Below, in pieces: positions 23,922 to 40,197 of a stretch of 64,000 bases of DNA; the stretch's first letter is position 1, and each line of letters begins with the position of its first letter. Both the position numbers and the translations under genes were made by a program. Source of the stretch: Tillandsia leiboldiana (Eukaryota > Streptophyta > Magnoliopsida > Poales > Bromeliaceae). The stretch lies in NCBI GenBank assembly GCA_029204045.2, contig CM055077.1, forward strand, positions 2,005,393-2,069,392, written 5' to 3'. Under the pieces are notes generated by a model. It worked only from the letters and a program-made list of their open reading frames with translations, made no database searches and was not told where the DNA came from.

Positions 23922-26322
23922 ATGACGATGTATAGGCCTCAGAACATTCTCATCACTGGCGCAGCCGGATTCATTGCGTCCCATGTAGCCAACCGCCTGA
24001 TCCGCAACTACCCGGAGTACAAAATTGTGGTACTTGACAAGCTCGACTACTGCTCCAACTTACAGAACCTCAACGCGTCCCGCTTATCGCCTAACTTCAA
24101 GTTCGTCAAGGGCGACATTGGCAGTGCCGATCTCGTAAACTATCTCCTCATCACAGAATCTATTGATACCATCATGCACTTTGCGGCTCAGACCCATGTT
24201 GATAATTCATTTGGAAATTCGTTCGAGTTCACAAAGAACAACATCTACGGAACCCATGTCCTCCTTGAGGCCTGCAAGGTCACTGGTCAAATCAGAAGGT
24301 TTATTCACGTTAGTACTGATGAGGTGTACGGAGAGACCGATGAGGATGCCGTGGTTGGAAATCACGAGGCATCTCAACTACTACCTACAAATCCATACTC
24401 AGCTACAAAAGCTGGGGCTGAGATGCTTGTGATGGCTTATGGGAGGTCATATGGTCTGCCTGTAATTACTACTCGAGGAAATAATGTATACGGGCCGAAC
24501 CAATTTCCTGAGAAGCTCATCCCGAAGTTCATTCTCCTTGCCATGAGGGGAGAGCAACTTCCTATTCATGGCGATGGGTCTAATGTGAGAAGCTACCTCT
24601 ACTGTGAGGATGTTGCTGAGGCCTTTGAGGTTATTCTTCACAAAGGAGAAGTAGGACATGTATACAATATCGGGACTAAAAAAGAGAGGAGGGTGATTGA
24701 TGTCGCGAGAGATATATGTAACCTTTTCAATTTGGACGCTAACAGTGTAATTAAGTTTGTGGAGAACAGGCCGTTTAATGATCAGAGGTACTTCCTGGAT
24801 GACCAAAAGCTAAAGAATTTGGGATGGTTGGAAAGGACGCCTTGGAAGGAGGGGCTGCGAAGGACAATAGAGTGGTACACGAATAATCCTTATTGGTGGG
24901 GAGATGTAGCGGGGGCTTTATTGCCTCATCCGAGGATGTTGATGATGCCTGGAATTGAAAGGCATAACTGGTCTGAAGAAATCAGAGGGATGGTTTCCTC
25001 CTCAAAGGAAAGCATCAATCAGAAAACAACAACAAATGCAGTTCCTGTTCAAAAGAGTAGCCCTCCTCAGAATCCACCTTTGAAGTTCTTGATATATGGT
25101 AGGACCGGATGGATCGGTGGGCTTCTTGGTAAGATATGCGACAAGCAGGGAATACCATTTGAGTATGGGAAAGGCCGTCTCGAAGAGCGTTCTCAGCTCG
25201 TTCTGGATATTCAAGAGGTGAAACCGACGCATGTTTTCAATGCTGCTGGTGTGACCGGGCGGCCCAATGTCGACTGGTGCGAGACTCACAAGCCCGAGAC
25301 TATCCGGACCAATGTCGCGGGCACATTAAATCTGGCTGATGTTTGTAGGGAGCATGGATTGTTAATGATGAACTATGCTACAGGGTGTATATTCGAGTAT
25401 GATGCTGAGCACCCACAAGGGTCGGGAATCGGATTCAAGGAGGAAGATAAACCAAACTTTACTGGCTCATTCTATTCAAAGACCAAAGCAATGGTAAGTT
25501 TCTATTTGCCTCGGTGAATCTGTTTTTCGAACTGTGAAACTGTTCAGCCCGGATGGGGCTTCTAGAGAACCGTTATTTGAGTAGAGTTATTCAAAAGAGT
25601 ATCAGCAGCTCTTTTATTATCAATCTGCGCAACAGCTTTTTGCTGTAGTAGACGCAGAAACTTTATATTAGAACTTCTCCCTTTGGGGCTCAGATGTTCG
25701 TTCCAGCTTTTCTGCCAAAGCAAATCTCTGGAACTTTATACATTTTAATTGGTTGGTTGCTGCCTTTTGGAGTAGGAAAGCTGCTCCTGAAGCTAGGATA
25801 CACAGGCACTATCTTCTGTTTTTTAGATTTTACGAACTTATACCAAAGTTGCTTTTGGTGCGATTGCAGGTTGAAGAGCTTCTGAAAGAATTTGACAATG
25901 TCTGCACACTTCGAGTCAGAATGCCTATATCATCTGATTTAAGCAACCCGCGCAACTTCATCACTAAAATTGCGCGTTATGACAAAGTGGTGAACATCCT
26001 GAACAGCATGACTATTTTGGATGAGCTCCTGCCTATCTCAGTCGAGATGGCAAAAAGAAATTGCAGGGGTATTTGGAACTTCACCAATCCTGGTGTTGTG
26101 AGCCACAATGAGATCCTGGAGATGTACAAGAAGTACATTGATCCCGACTTCAGGTGGGTCAACTTTACACTCGAAGAACAGGCCAAAGTTATAGTTGCGC
26201 CACGAAGCAATAACGAAATGGATGCATCAAAGTTGAAGCGGGAGTTTCCCGAGTTATTATCCATCAAGGATTCACTTATCAAGCATGTTTTCGAGCCCAA
26301 CAGGAAGGTCTTAGTTGATTGA
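23922..26322 (+). CDS. RHM1: Trifunctional UDP-rhamnose synthase (RHM)
   Basis: A cytosolic enzyme making UDP-L-rhamnose from UDP-glucose for pectin rhamnogalacturonan and flavonoid glycosides. Exons are 23922-25493 and 25870-26322, giving 674 aa, the usual RHM length. The N-terminal domain (about 1-370) is a UDP-glucose 4,6-dehydratase: NAD-binding GAAGFIA at 13-19, catalytic TDE at 132-134 in HVSTDEVYGE, and YSATK at 159-163 (YxxxK). A linker (about 365-386) joins the C-terminal epimerase/4-keto-reductase domain, with GRTGWIG at 393-399 and YSKTK at 518-522. The intron falls just after TKAM and the second exon resumes with VEELLKEF. A second ATG lies two codons downstream; the first is used. 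Every catalytic motif is intact. Which RHM paralogue it corresponds to cannot be decided from sequence alone. Confidence 0.96.
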
Positions 26323-28485
<2,163 letters not shown>

Positions 28486-28529
28486 TATATGAGCTGGAAT
28501 GCTATCTAGTAAAGAAGCTTCCGTGCCAC

Positions 28530-28761
28530 TAGGGGTGTCAACGAGTCGAACACGAGCTGGCTCGTTTAAATATCGATCTGAAAAATTTGGCTCGTATTCG
28601 GCTCGTTTATTAATGAGCCGAACACGAGCAGGCTCGCGAACAATAAATTTAATTTTTATTCCTACTATTAGGTATAAAGTTGAAAGAAAATTTAAAAATT
28701 AAAATTTTAATCTAATAATTAAAATTCATAAAAAATTGATGATCTAAAATTTAAATAGTAA

Positions 28762-28824
<63 letters not shown>

Positions 28825-29004
28825 GAACGGTTATGGAGCGGAACACTAGCGTGCTGACCCAGCTCGTGTTCGGCTCATTTATTATACGAGCTAAAAAATT
28901 TGGCTCGTGTTCGGCTTGTTTACTAAACGAGCGATTCGATCTCGAACTCATTTCGAGCCGAACACAAGCTCGTTCGCGAACACCGAGCTGGATTGCCACC
29001 CCTA
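28530..29004. mobile_element. hAT-type MITE nested in another repeat (475 bp)
   Basis: Starts TAGGGGTGTCAACGAG and ends TTGCCACCCCTA, short inverted termini typical of hAT elements. An 8-bp duplication, CGTGCCAC/CGTGCCAG (one mismatch), lies at 28522-28529 and 29005-29012. The arms carry repeated GAGCCGAACACGAGC-type blocks in both orientations. A (TA)n tract occupies about 28767-28822. The flanks (28491-28521 and 29013-29060) rejoin to match the repeat at 63924-64000, which shows the insertion was nested. Confidence 0.82.
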
Positions 29005-29847
29005 CGTGCCAGTCATTTATTCTTAATGATGGAGTTTTTAAATCAACGATTGGTATTGTTAAATATAATTTAGATTACTGAAAGTATTTAAAAATTAATT
29101 TTTAATTTTTTTTGATATTATTAATTAAATGATTAAAAAATTATAAAATTTATAATTTTAATAATAAATATGGGTATTTTGCTTGTTTAATAGTACACAA
29201 AAATCTAAATTAATTAAATTTTAATTTGAATTTTTTTAAATTTATTTAAAATAAAATCTACACTCGCAATCTTGATTACAAGATGTCTATTATCACTTTT
29301 TTGAAATATATTTATTTTCTACCGTTTATTTTTATATCCACTTAATGTATAAAAAAAAATATCAAAATAATGTAAAATATAATTTTTAAATTTTTATAAT
29401 CAAGATTAGTATTTAAATTTTTAAATTTTATATTGTTATATCAAGTGGATATAAAAATATAAAATATAATTTTTATATCCACTTGATAGTATTCCAAATT
29501 ATATATATATATATGCTACGTATATCTTAATTAATACAACTTCGTGGGTAATTTCGTGTGCAAGTAGGTCACTCACACCGTACGAAACTCAGGTGATTGA
29601 AGAATATTAAGTTCAATAAATTATGAACAAACATTTCATGAACCCAAATGTGTCAACCCAAAATAATAGCCATTTTTCTTATCCAAGGCACAATTAGACG
29701 TTACGTTACTGTCTAATGTCGATGATTAGTATTTAGAATATAGACTAATCTGCATGTTTATTCATACAGATGATTACTATTTAAAATACAGACTAATTAA
29801 TCTGTGTGTTTATTCATGGAGCGTCTTAGTCGTTGGTTGTTTAATTG

Positions 29848-29849
<2 letters not shown>

Positions 29850-29929
<80 letters not shown>
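29850..29929. repeat. (TA)n microsatellite
   Basis: About 80 bp of uninterrupted TA. The surrounding 29060-30060 is AT-rich with no gene recognised. It includes short inverted copies of ATATCCACTTGAT-like sequence near 29440-29490. Confidence 0.95.
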
Positions 29930-29933
<4 letters not shown>

Positions 29934-30083
29934 ACAAACTTTTATTAGAATTTCACATATATAATTGTAAATAAAATAAAATAAAAAGCTGAAAAAAATA
30001 ATTAGGCTCATTTAAAAGTCAAATTCTTGACGTCAATGCCATATCCCCGTGCAAAGCGAGCCAAATTAAAAACTTTCCATTAG

Positions 30084-30085
<2 letters not shown>

Positions 30086-30121
<36 letters not shown>

Positions 30122-30303
30122 CTTATGTGTTTTTAAAAATATAAGTTTATTCATACTTGTAAATTTTTTACTATTAGATTTGTATTGAGATTTGTACTTT
30201 TTACTTTATCTTTCTCTCTTTTTAGTTGACTTTACAAAACGACAAATTCCAATACAAATCTAATGGTAAAAAATTTACAAATATGTATGGACTTGTATTT
30301 TTA

Positions 30304-30369
<66 letters not shown>
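30086..30369. mobile_element. Foldback MITE inserted in a (TA)n microsatellite
   Basis: A (TA)n run at 30086-30120, a unique 187-bp body at 30121-30306, then a second (TA)n run at 30307-30369. The body is a long imperfect inverted repeat: CTTGTAAATTTTTTACTATT and AGATTTGTATTGAGATTTGT on the left, their complements on the right, and a pyrimidine-rich loop. The same body occurs at 44645-44800, partly at 45220-45305, and at 63691-63891. The arrangement resembles the rice Micron family, which lies within TA microsatellites. Confidence 0.68.
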
Positions 30370-30374
<5 letters not shown>

Positions 30375-31237
30375 TTACTAGCACATCAACTGATTGATCG
30401 TTCTTAGCGCAAGTAACAAAGATTTAGTAGTTGATATTCGAAATCTTGAGTTTGAAGTATAATTATTTTATATTTTTAATTAAATTTATTTTAAAATAAA
30501 TAAAACAAATAGTGTGCTATTCTTTTTCTTAGAACAAAAAAAAAAGAAAAAGAAGAAAAACAACAGATAGCATCATACAAAAGAAAAAAAAGAATTTTCA
30601 AATAATTGAGATATTAATATGGTATTTAAGTCTAATGGTGAAAATCAAATATCAAACATTAACATTAATTTCCTTTTAGGAAACTTTTTGGTGCTAAAAA
30701 ATGGATTGCCATTTTATAAAAATAAAAAATAAAAAAAATCCAACTTTCAAAATGGTCCCGGAAATTTGTTGTATTTTACGCCTTCGATCCATCTCTCACG
30801 TATACCAAACGCAAACGAATACTCAACTTTGACAAGCAAAGCAAATTGCTAATAAAGTCCTTCAAATTTGCATCCCTTTTAGATCCAAACAAATATTCAA
30901 TCCAATATTTTTATTATTACGTACGATTCTTTAAGCAAAATAAAATTTTTAAAAATATATGTTACTGTATAAAATATATTATAACCTATGTAGACCATTT
31001 TAATACTCTTTCATTAACACTGTGCTTAATTAAACTAAAAATATTAAAGTTGAGGGGCCATTAATTTATCCATACATTTTTGCCTAAAACAAAAAGGAAA
31101 TTTAAAAAAAAAAAGGACTCAAAAAATTCAAAATTATTTTCGATACATATATTATTGTGTAGATTACAAAATGGACTCAGCCAAGCTCAAAACGGGAAAA
31201 AAAAAAACAAAAACAAAAACAAAAATTGGCCGCAAAT

Positions 31238-31281
<44 letters not shown>

Positions 31282-31329
31282 TGAATTAATTAAAATATAT
31301 TAACAAATCGATAGATCGATTAATTTTAA
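30370..31329. other. AT-rich intergenic DNA
   Basis: No gene is recognised. An (ATA/TAT)n trinucleotide palindrome lies at about 31240-31283. The proximal part is the 3' flank of the S40 gene that ends at 31330. Confidence 0.4.
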
Positions 31330-31479
31330 TTAATTAATTTTTTCGAGAAACCCCGTCATCCGCAGGATCGAGTTCCGGAAATGGGTGAGATCGCGCCCCT
31401 TCAGCGTCCTCCCGTTCCCCACGCACACCGACAACGCCGCCGCGCTCCGCCGCGCCGCCACCACGTGCGGCGGCGGCGG

Positions 31480-31516
<37 letters not shown>

Positions 31517-31704
31517 GCGAACCCTAGGCCCCACGATCGGGAGACGCCGACGCGCGCGATGGGGATCGGCGCCGAGGTCGCCGCCCTCCGCCGCTCCGCC
31601 GCTGCGGGGGCGGCGCCGCCGTAGTCGTCGCCGCCGCTCTGCTCGCCGTCGTCGGGCCACACGATCTCCGCCTCGTCGTACTCCGCCTCGTCGTACTCCT
31701 CCAT
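31330..31704 (-). CDS. Senescence regulator S40 (DUF584) family protein A
   Basis: An intronless gene of 124 aa for a small nuclear protein of the S40 family, linked in plants to leaf senescence and stress. The N-terminus MEEYDEAEYDEAEIVWPDD carries the E/D-rich IVWP motif. The middle has ATSAPIPIARV and WGLGF, then an Asp tract of about 12 residues encoded by a GAC/GTC microsatellite. The C-terminal block is PPHVVAARR, VGNGRTLKGRDLTHFRNSIL and RMTGFLEKIN, the diagnostic S40 signature GRTLKGRDL. Length is normal for the family. It is the first of three same-strand paralogues. The (CT)n at 31733-31748 lies in its leader. Confidence 0.9.
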
Positions 31705-33870
31705 CGCCTTCTTCTTCGGGTAATTAGGGTTTCTCTCTCTCTCTCTCTTTGGATTTGGGGATTTTGGGGATTTTGGGGTAGGGGGGATTTAATTTATAGG
31801 AACGAAATTGACGAGTCGTCGTTTGCACACTATGGAGCGAAGATGACGTCATCAGAAGGAGAGGTGGAAGGAGGTAAAATTGTGCGGAGAACCCTCGACT
31901 ATATTATATTCTGAAAAAGAGCCTTAAGTTTATTTTTTTTTTATGAGTTAATTATATTAAATTGTTAAATTTGATTAAATAAGTGACGAGTTTAGGTCTC
32001 CTTCGATACTTAGATTACTATTCACTCAGGTCAAATTATAAATAATAATTTATTTTAAAAAATATTATAAAAACTAAAAAAGCTCAAAAAAAAAAATTAA
32101 AAAAAAGATGAAGTGAGAGGGGAATTACTTAATTATAGTACGTGAGGGGGGTATCCATGCAATTTTACCTTGGATGTATTTATTCATGGAGTCGCATCCG
32201 TCGTTGAAACGCTGCCAGGTGGCAACCTGCGGGAGTTGGACCGTTCAGATTTACTGGATTAAAAAGAAAAAAAAGGAGGTGATTTTAAAGAGAATATGTA
32301 CCATCTCACATTTTCGAAACCCAAATCCGAAATTTTTAATAAGCGGTTCCGTTTGAATGTGGACGTCTTTCCGGGCCATAGCGGAGGTGAATTTGGCCTC
32401 TTTTTGTGTGAACATTCCGCAGTAACTACTAATTGGAGGCTCACGTAGCTTGATTGGAAAGCACTTTTTGTACATTAATTTATTACTTAAATTAATTAAG
32501 TAAAAAATTAATATTTTTCTACCGTTAAATTCATTGAATTTGGCCAACTCGGTTAATAAATAATGACCAGAATCAACGAATTTATCCGTCGAGTTTCTTA
32601 TGCATAATTCGATAGTAATATTTATAAAGCTCAGTGTTATTGAAAATTTATCCATAATTTTTATACTCAAAATACTCACGAATTTTTTTTTTTTTTTTTA
32701 TCATAATAGTAAATATACTGATCATTAATTATACAATATATTAGTTATTATTTTTTGTGGTGACTATAGCCAATAGATTATTTATTCGAATATCTATAAC
32801 CGTAGTTATAAAAATAAATAAATAAAAAAATTAGAACCATAATTTTCGTACTTAGTGGCTAACATATTGATCGATTATATATTTAATTGCCAAAAAAATT
32901 ATAATAAATTTAAAATTATTAAAGTCATTAGTGCTCGCCCACAGAATCTTTTTATCCAAAATGTTACTATCAGGTGCGTCATCATGTAGATTTTATTTGT
33001 ATGAGCATAACAAGTGTACTTAACACGCAATAATCATGATCTTATTTGAACTGTACATATCATGGTGACAATGTGATTAGTAGTAGATGTTCATTTGTCC
33101 AAATAAGGACAAAATATATATATATATAATAATAACTGATATTAAAATAATAATCTTCATTAAGGAGGACTTTTTTGAACTACTTATTTATTAGTCATAA
33201 TCATTTAAAATGAGATAAAAATAAGTAAAATCTATGTGAAATTAAACAAAATTGTTTTTTTTTCCCATTTGGTTTGATTTTTTTTTTTTTTTTTTTTTTT
33301 TCCTTCCACTGTTTTGTTAATTTGTACTATACTTGAATCAAATGCATGGAAATTAATGGTTATATAATAGAACGGTTACTTAGTCGTTAAATAAATGATG
33401 GGCTAGTTTTGTGATGATCATGTAGATTTTTAAAGAGAATTTTGAATAATGTGATTGAAATATGCAAATTAATTATATTATGCTTGTGGGTATAAAATTT
33501 TGAAGGGAGTTCATGTTATTTTGGGAGTACTCTATTTTTATGAAATTTCATATGGCATAATAAAAGGATATACATATACTTAGATATAACTTTGCTATCG
33601 TATTATCTAAAAAATTAACTTAGTAGAAAACGAGTCCAAAAATATATATTAACCTATTTAATCTGATATCTACTATATATATAAATGAAAGGAAGTGGTG
33701 TAAATCACTTACAATTAGGAATTTAAAATAATTTATTTAACCTTTTAATAAACTCCTTTCACTCTCTCTCTATTCAAAATGCAAGATCACAATCTCTCTT
33801 TTATAAATAAAAAAAATATTGAGCTTTGAAATTTCACAAATTATATGGCAAAATTTGTTCTAAAATTGTC
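31705..33870. other. Intergenic region between S40 A and S40 B, proximal part
   Basis: The first 150 bp are the S40 A leader and promoter. About 32190-32440 is GC-balanced, with a possible 61-142 aa minus-strand frame of no recognisable domain, not called as a gene. T/A homopolymers lie at 32682-32699 and 33278-33301. Confidence 0.4.
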
Positions 33871-34130
33871 GCTCTTTTTTTTTTTTTTTTTTTTTTTGAG
33901 AGAAAGAGAGGGAACAGTACAAAGCTACTCGCTTTATTTATTTTTTAAAAAATAAATGTAGTTGGAAATCGAAGCAATTACACGTAGAACTTTAATTGAA
34001 ACACTCTTTAACATTTGATATAGAAAAGTCCATGATTTGCACTAAAAGAAGAAACCTGAACCTATCCTTAAGGCTAAGAGACCTGTTCCAAAACTGGACA
34101 AAATTTGTTTCACTCTCTAATGATTGTCTA
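33871..34130 (-). repeat. LINE/SINE-like 3' tail fragment
   Basis: A poly(T) run of about 25 is followed by GAGAGAAAGAG, GCTACTCGCTTTATTTATT and AATGTAGTTGGAAAT. The same order (poly-T, GAGAAA, GCTACCCACTTTATTCAT) starts the LINE at 47168. A third version lies at 61252-61330 (AGAGAAAGATAG, CTAGCCACTTCGTTTTATTT). These are probably related poly(A)-tailed retroposon ends on the minus strand. Confidence 0.45.
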
Positions 34131-36089
<1,959 letters not shown>

Positions 36090-36635
36090 TTATCTTACAT
36101 GTTGAGGAATAATAAAATTCCTCCTCCCTTGGAGTGTTTCCCCATAGATCATCAACACCTTCTTGCGTTTGTTGATCCTACGAGCTACAACAACATGTGG
36201 TGGTACAAAATTTTGGCCTCCATTTATCGTGCTAGCACTCGCGCCATGCACGCTCTCGCTGCCGCCGCCGCCGCCGACGGTGAGGACAGTGCCCGCCAAG
36301 GCCGGCCCCCGCGCCAGCCGGCCAGTAGTCAGAACTCTTTTTGGGATGTCGATAGGGGACGAGACCCTCCGATTGTCCGGTTTGGGGAGTTGCGCGCTGG
36401 GGCTCTCGTCGGTGAGATTGTAGTTGAGCCATTTGTGTTCATCACCGTCCCTGTGATAATCCTCTGCCGTATCGGGCCATAAAATATCTGACTCTTGGAA
36501 CGACTCCTTTGGACGTAGTGAATTTGCTTTGCTACGGGGCTCGTTACGGTTGAACCACATGAATTTACCACCATCCTCGTGATAATCCTCTAATATCTCG
36601 GGCCATAATATGTCCGACTCTTCATACTCCTCCAT
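36090..36635 (-). CDS. Degenerate S40 (DUF584) family protein B, 181 aa
   Basis: Recognisable by MEEYEESDILWPE at the N-terminus and FVPPHVVVARRINKRKKVL near the end. The signature GRTLKGRDLxxxRNSxLRMTGF is replaced by GETLQGRRNFIIPQHVR and a stop, so the conserved C-terminus is lost or diverged. The N-terminal module is duplicated inside the protein: ESDILWPEILEDYHEDGG is followed by ESDILWPDTAEDYHRDGD, each with a W[FL]N[RY]N sequence after it. I start at the MEEY codon (36635) rather than an in-frame ATG 24 codons earlier, because the upstream codons are a CT-repeat translation. It may be a decaying pseudogene or a neofunctionalised paralogue. Confidence 0.72.
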   Translation of the reverse strand: MEEYEESDILWPEILEDYHEDGGKFMWFNRNEPRSKANSLRPKESFQESDILWPDTAEDYHRDGDEHKWLNYNLTDESPSAQLPKPDNRRVSSPIDIPKRVLTTGRLARGPALAGTVLTVGGGGGSESVHGASASTINGGQNFVPPHVVVARRINKRKKVLMIYGETLQGRRNFIIPQHVR

Positions 36636-36657
36636 TTGCTTAGCTTGGGATAACTTT

Positions 36658-36688
<31 letters not shown>

Positions 36689-36825
36689 GGGGTGTGTGTG
36701 TGTACAAGAGATTATATGGTTTGGGAATTTAGAGGGAATAATCCATTGACGTAAGTAAGTGGATCGGGTGAGTCATAAGATCCAATTAATTGCACGCACC
36801 ACGTGCATCATTTTATTACATCGAA

Positions 36826-37138
36826 AATTTTATTAAACTTATTTGTGATATGTACTTGAGTTTTATAACTCTAGTTATTTAATTTTTAGATACCGCTTTG
36901 GTTGAATGGATCAAAAAAAAAAAAAAAAAAAAAATTATTCTTTTTAAACTTTTTTGTGATATGTACTTGAGTTTTATAAAGTTATTTAATTTTTAGATAC
37001 CGCTTTGGTGAATGGATCAAAAAAATTTTATTCTTTATTAAACTTATTTGTGATATGTACTTGAGTTTTATAACTCTACTTATTTAATTTTTAGATACCG
37101 TTTTGGTTGAATGGATCAAAAAAAAAAAAAAAAAAATT
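36826..37138. repeat. Three tandem units of about 105 bp
   Basis: Each unit contains GTGATATGTACTTGAGTTTT, then TTATTTAATTTTTAGATACC, then GAATGGATCAAAA and a poly(A) run of variable length. Units are at about 36826-36934, 36935-37026 and 37027-37138. They are non-coding and lie upstream of S40 B. Confidence 0.8.
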
Positions 37139-38617
37139 ATTCATTTTATTCTTACAAACGTTGTTAGAAATTATTAAAAATTAATATTCTATTTTTCACG
37201 GATTATTCTAGAATAATATGTTAAGAAAAAAAAATATATATATAGTAGATCCACTCATTAGTTGCATATGTAACAAATAATTCTCTATCTTATTTCTTTA
37301 CTAATTAAATTATAAATAATTAAAAAATATAATTTTTTTTAATAATTAACTAATTATTCATTTGATTTATTAAATTAATAAATATTTAAATAATACTTAA
37401 TTTATTATTATAATTAGTTATCTAATTAAATAATTAATTATTTGATATGCTTATTTAATAATTAACTAATATTTATATTGTTTAAATAGTTAATATTTTA
37501 ATTTATTTGATTAATATATTAATTAAAAATATAAATAATTAAATAATTAATATTAATATATTGTCTTATGTTTTTATAATTATTATTTATTAATTAATAA
37601 CATTTCATATCATCTCATGATTATATGGTATTTCTAATTTATTAATTTATTAAAATATTTTTTTATTAATATTTAAATTCTTATCATTTAGATAAATTAT
37701 TTTCGTTATAATTATAATTATTTTTATTTTTACTATTTCAATATAATCATCTAAACATAATTTTTTGTATTCTTAAAATATTTTAATTTTCGTCCAAACA
37801 CAAAATACATCTAATTTCTTCCTTATTCTAAAAATTATATTATTTAAAAAATAAATAAAAATAATTTATTTCCGAACGAAAACAAATTAGACTTACTGCA
37901 TGAAACTAAAATAATTAGAAACAAAAAAAAATTGTGTGCACGGAATTGTAGTACAAGTGTAGAGTCACTATTAATTCATTTTTATTTTTTTATTAAAAAT
38001 AATAATGACTTACATCAGTGCACAAGTAATGAACTGCCACGTGGCTCCAGGATTAATGGTTGGGTCCACTCGCTTACTTGCGAGAGGGGTTCACTCTTTG
38101 TTTTCTTAATTGTGGAATTAATGAGAGAGTTGTTGCATTTATTAAAAGAATGTATTTTAATTATTTACATACCAAAATGTATTAATGTTATTATTGTAAT
38201 CATAATTTTCATGATTAAAAAGAAATAATTGTGAGAATTAACAAATTTACGAAAGGTATATAAATATTGAAAAAAAAAGGGGGGGACAAAATAAAGGGAC
38301 AATAAGAGGAGTATGTGTGTAGAGTTTTAATTAATTGAGGCTTTGACCCACTTTTTGATTCAATTGAATAGTAAATTGGTTTGTTAGTGGATTTGGATTC
38401 CAAATTTTGTTTGACCCATTAATTATAAGTTTGGGTCAAAATATGCAGCTCAGTTAATATTCAATTATTCAGAAACAACATCATTTGCAAGAAGAAAAAA
38501 AAAACATAATGCTTATTTAATGAATGTATTTACCCAAAAAAGGGAAAAAATAGTCAATTTATAATTTTGTTAACTAAATTTATTAATTATTGCTGTTTAC
38601 TTTTACTTATTGGCCTC

Positions 38618-38657
<40 letters not shown>

Positions 38658-40197
38658 TCTTAGTGGCTTGCATAGGCCTAATTAATATATAGCTTGACTT
38701 AGTCAATCCATTTTATCCCATTAATTTTCCAAAACCTAAACATGCATGATTTATTACACCTATTTTAAATTTAATTTTATAACTTAGCATGATTATGTTT
38801 CCAAATATCATGTATTGAAAATAACGAAATACTTTTCTCACCTTTCTCATCTTTCCCCCCCAAAAAAATAAGACTCAAATTTCAAAATAATATTTATGTT
38901 ATTGAAAATTCCAACCATAATTTAAATTCAAATTTATTTATAGTTTAATTAATAACACAGTGATTGACTAGGGATAGCTAAAAATTGTTCAAATTCGTGG
39001 TAATTAATTAAGATCGATTATAAAGTACTTGTATTTGAAGTAATTTCATTGCTTGTACTTTATTACTTCTACAAAAAAAAAAGAATAAAAAGCCATTAAT
39101 TAATTACCTTGATTATCCAATGAAAGCTTAATTACCACATTATTAGTTCCGAATAATCAATTTATCCGATGCACCATATTCGTAATTAATTTGCGATTAT
39201 AAAATTCTTTGTGTATAATACATTTCAAATGAAACTGGAAGAACCTAAATTGATGAAATGTTTTAGTGTGTAATGTTGGCCATGCTTAATTATTTCCATG
39301 TACGATAATGCCGTAGTTAACATTTGCAAATGTTGTTTTAATTACATTCTCATTCTATTAATTATTTTGTTCTTTAATCAGAACCCAAATTAATTCCCAA
39401 TTCACTTATCAGAGTATGATGAGATTTAACATGATAAACATATATATAGATATCAAAACGATGCCCTACATTTCTAGAAAATAAAAATAAAAATTTGTTA
39501 TCCCTTATTAATTAATATTATTTTTGGAAAAGAAAAGGAGTTAAAGAAAAAAACAATTGAAATCAAAATTAGTGGCTCTTTTGTACAAATATAAGTTAGC
39601 AAAGCAATATTGTATTTTAAGCCGAGTGTATTGTGTTCTTAGCTGAAAAAATTATCAAATTTTAGCACTAATAATTAGTTGAATTTAATCAGATTTAATA
39701 GCGATAATTCATTGCTAGCGGAGTTTGATCGAGACGCTTAAACAACCAAAATTAAATCACTTGTGATCTAGTGCCGAACCATCTCTCTCTCTCTAACTTA
39801 GCACGTACAAAAATAAAATTATTTGCCTATGTATTGTTTTGGTTGTTGGTGCAAGGCACCTAAAAATTGCTAATACGTAGCATGACAAAAACATTTTCCC
39901 ATCAACGTTACTATTTCAAAACCGGAAATTTGGCGTGTAAAAGTTTTAGAAATCAGACAACAACCAAATTCACTAAATTCATTCAGCAAAATTAAAATCA
40001 AAATCAGCTCAGCTAATAACATCGCATCTTTGTAAATTCTATAATATTAAATTATAGTAGTCACGTCAATATTTATTTATCGTACTATCAACTTCTTCAT
40101 TCACATCAATCAAACTCGAGTAGCATTTACAAATTACAACATTTGTTTTTCCGAAGAAAAAGAAAGAAAGATTTGAGGGGACTGATCTCCGGTGATG
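37139..40197. other. AT-rich intergenic DNA between S40 B and S40 C
   Basis: About 37200-37850 is extremely AT-rich. An (ATT)n tract lies at about 38621-38657. No gene is supported. The frame at 37932-38228 is unconvincing. The part next to 40198 is the 3' flank of S40 C. Confidence 0.45.

Noticed and set aside
31385..31624. Plus-strand frame of 79 aa rich in Ser
   Set aside because: It is the antisense of the S40 A gene; the Ser run is the complement of the Asp-coding microsatellite.
32251..32679. 142-aa minus-strand frame
   Set aside because: Low-complexity, AT-rich, no domain and no upstream promoter or splice support.
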